The notes under the pieces: model-generated
Seen by the model: the letters and a program-made list of their open reading frames with translations, nothing else
Told to the model about the DNA's origin: nothing
Databases searched by the model: none
In this document: positions 5,076 to 5,757 of the stretch, piece after piece
Layout of the letters: every line of letters starts with the position of its first letter
Position numbering within the stretch: position 1 is the stretch's first letter
Position numbers and translations under genes: made by a program
Source: Desulfobulbaceae bacterium
GTDB lineage: Bacteria; Desulfobacterota; Desulfobulbia; Desulfobulbales; SURF-16
DNA: 5,757 nt
Reading direction: 5' to 3'
NCBI GenBank assembly: GCA_024763495.1
Contig: JANTFJ010000185.1
Location: 1-5,757, forward strand

Positions 5076-5602
5076 ATTTTTTCCACCACAAGATTATTAT
5101 TGGTAAATACGCAAATTGATCCTGCTATTTTCATGGCTTCCCGGCAAATATTTTCCGCGTCCAGGTCACTATGCCTGATAAGTGCCTGAGCTGCGGCCTG
5201 GGCATATGGCCCACCTGAACCAATGGCAAGAATATTGTCATCAGATTCTATAACATCACCGGTACCGGTAAGCAGAAATGAATGTTCACTGTCCGCGGCA
5301 ATAAGCATGGCCTCCAGCCGGCGAAGCATTTTGTCGGTTCGCCAGTCTCTGGCCAGCTCAACAGCGGCTCGGGTAAGATTCCCGCTATACTGTTCAAGTT
5401 TCTGTTCCAGGCGGTCAGAGAGAGTAAAGGCATCAGCCGTTGCCCCGGCAAAACCGCAGACAACCTTATCATTGTAAAGCCTGCGAACTTTACGGGCCTG
5501 GTGTTTCATTACCGTATTGCCCAGGGAAACCTGGCCGTCTCCGGCAATAACCGTCTCCCCCCTGTGCTGGACTGATATAATTGTTGTTGATCTTATTTTC
5601 AT
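5072..5602 (-). CDS. hslV: ATP-dependent protease peptidase subunit HslV (ClpQ)
   Basis: HslV is the threonine peptidase that forms a double hexamer capped by HslU. The 176-residue product equals the E. coli length. The start is MKIRS-TTIISV: a five-residue propeptide, then the catalytic Thr1. In mature numbering D17 (in AGDGQ) and K33 (in ARKVRRL) are in place, as are GFAGATADAFTL, ELARDWRTDK, the IGSGGPYAQAAA stretch and the AGSICVFTN region near the cation site. The ATG at 5602 is chosen because homologues begin here. An in-frame ATG at 5683 would add 27 unsupported residues. The upstream ribosome site is weak (GAG about seven bases before the ATG). It is the first gene of the hslVU pair. 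Confidence 0.98.
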   Translation of the reverse strand: MKIRSTTIISVQHRGETVIAGDGQVSLGNTVMKHQARKVRRLYNDKVVCGFAGATADAFTLSDRLEQKLEQYSGNLTRAAVELARDWRTDKMLRRLEAMLIAADSEHSFLLTGTGDVIESDDNILAIGSGGPYAQAAAQALIRHSDLDAENICREAMKIAGSICVFTNNNLVVEKI

Positions 5603-5757
5603 TGGGTTCTCGTATAATAATGTTCTGTTGTAACTATTCAGATACACTTCATCTGCACGTGATAAGTCTGTCTTACATAGCATCAGTATGCGAAGTTTAT
5701 GCCCGTAGTATGGGTGCCAGCCTTATCACGCACAGCTAAAGCACACGGAGTCTCACT
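5603..5757 (-). other. hslV upstream region, possible end of a preceding gene
   Basis: A minus frame open from the right edge (SETPCALAVRDKAG, ending GINFAY, TGA at 5683-5685) could be the last 24 codons of an upstream gene, but I do not recognise it and it is not a XerC tail. CGTGATAAG (5658-5666) and its reverse complement (5722-5730) form a distant 9-bp inverted repeat. AT-rich TATTATAC about 20 bases before the hslV ATG is too close to the start to be a convincing promoter. No heat-shock-type promoter was seen. Confidence 0.25.

Noticed and set aside
5603..5683. Longer hslV from an in-frame ATG at 5683
   Set aside because: The extra 27 residues resemble nothing in HslV, and the family's propeptide and catalytic Thr follow ATG 5602 directly.

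Overview
The window looks like a bacterial chromosome, most likely a Desulfobacterota-type (sulfate-reducer-like) Gram-negative. That assignment is inference. It rests on the style of the HslV/HslU proteins, on a truncated protein family I associate from memory with multi-copy genes in Desulfobacterales, and on the density of REP-type and Y1-transposase relics. No rRNA, tRNA or CRISPR array was seen.

The right third (3702-5602, minus strand) is healthy housekeeping sequence: hslV and hslU, the peptidase and AAA+ unfoldase of the HslVU (ClpQY) protease. They overlap by 4 bp and every catalytic motif is intact.

The left two thirds (1-3701) is a graveyard of broken genes and small mobile repeats. 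From left to right it holds: a secreted protein with no usable start codon, running off the left edge (1-294, minus); a doublet of REP-like hairpins with compensatory changes (313-380), joined to the first 30 codons of a REP-associated Y1 transposase (377-469, minus) that keeps its probable element end at 526; a minus-strand terminator (570-602); a small antitoxin-like gene (710-892) behind a PIN-domain toxin that has lost its N-terminal half (895-1197); copy 1 of a 152-bp palindromic element (1200-1351), lying exactly at the PIN truncation; a secreted protein with two tandem copies of a 73-residue domain, broken by an in-frame TAA (1474-2679, minus); a truncated plus-strand gene (2952-3142) whose ribosome site and start codon lie in a long inverted repeat, cut by copy 2 of the 152-bp element (3143-3294); a 14-bp perfect hairpin (3426-3470); and a 47-codon remnant resembling a PEP-CTERM sorting tail (3471-3614).

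The main story is a non-autonomous, REPIN/MITE-like 152-bp element present twice with three differences, each copy sitting at a gene breakpoint. Around it are other palindromic elements and a dead Y1 transposase that could represent the enzyme class that moved such elements. The antitoxin has outlived its toxin. I see no complete new multi-gene system. The novelty is in the repeats, the junctions and the start-sequestering hairpin.
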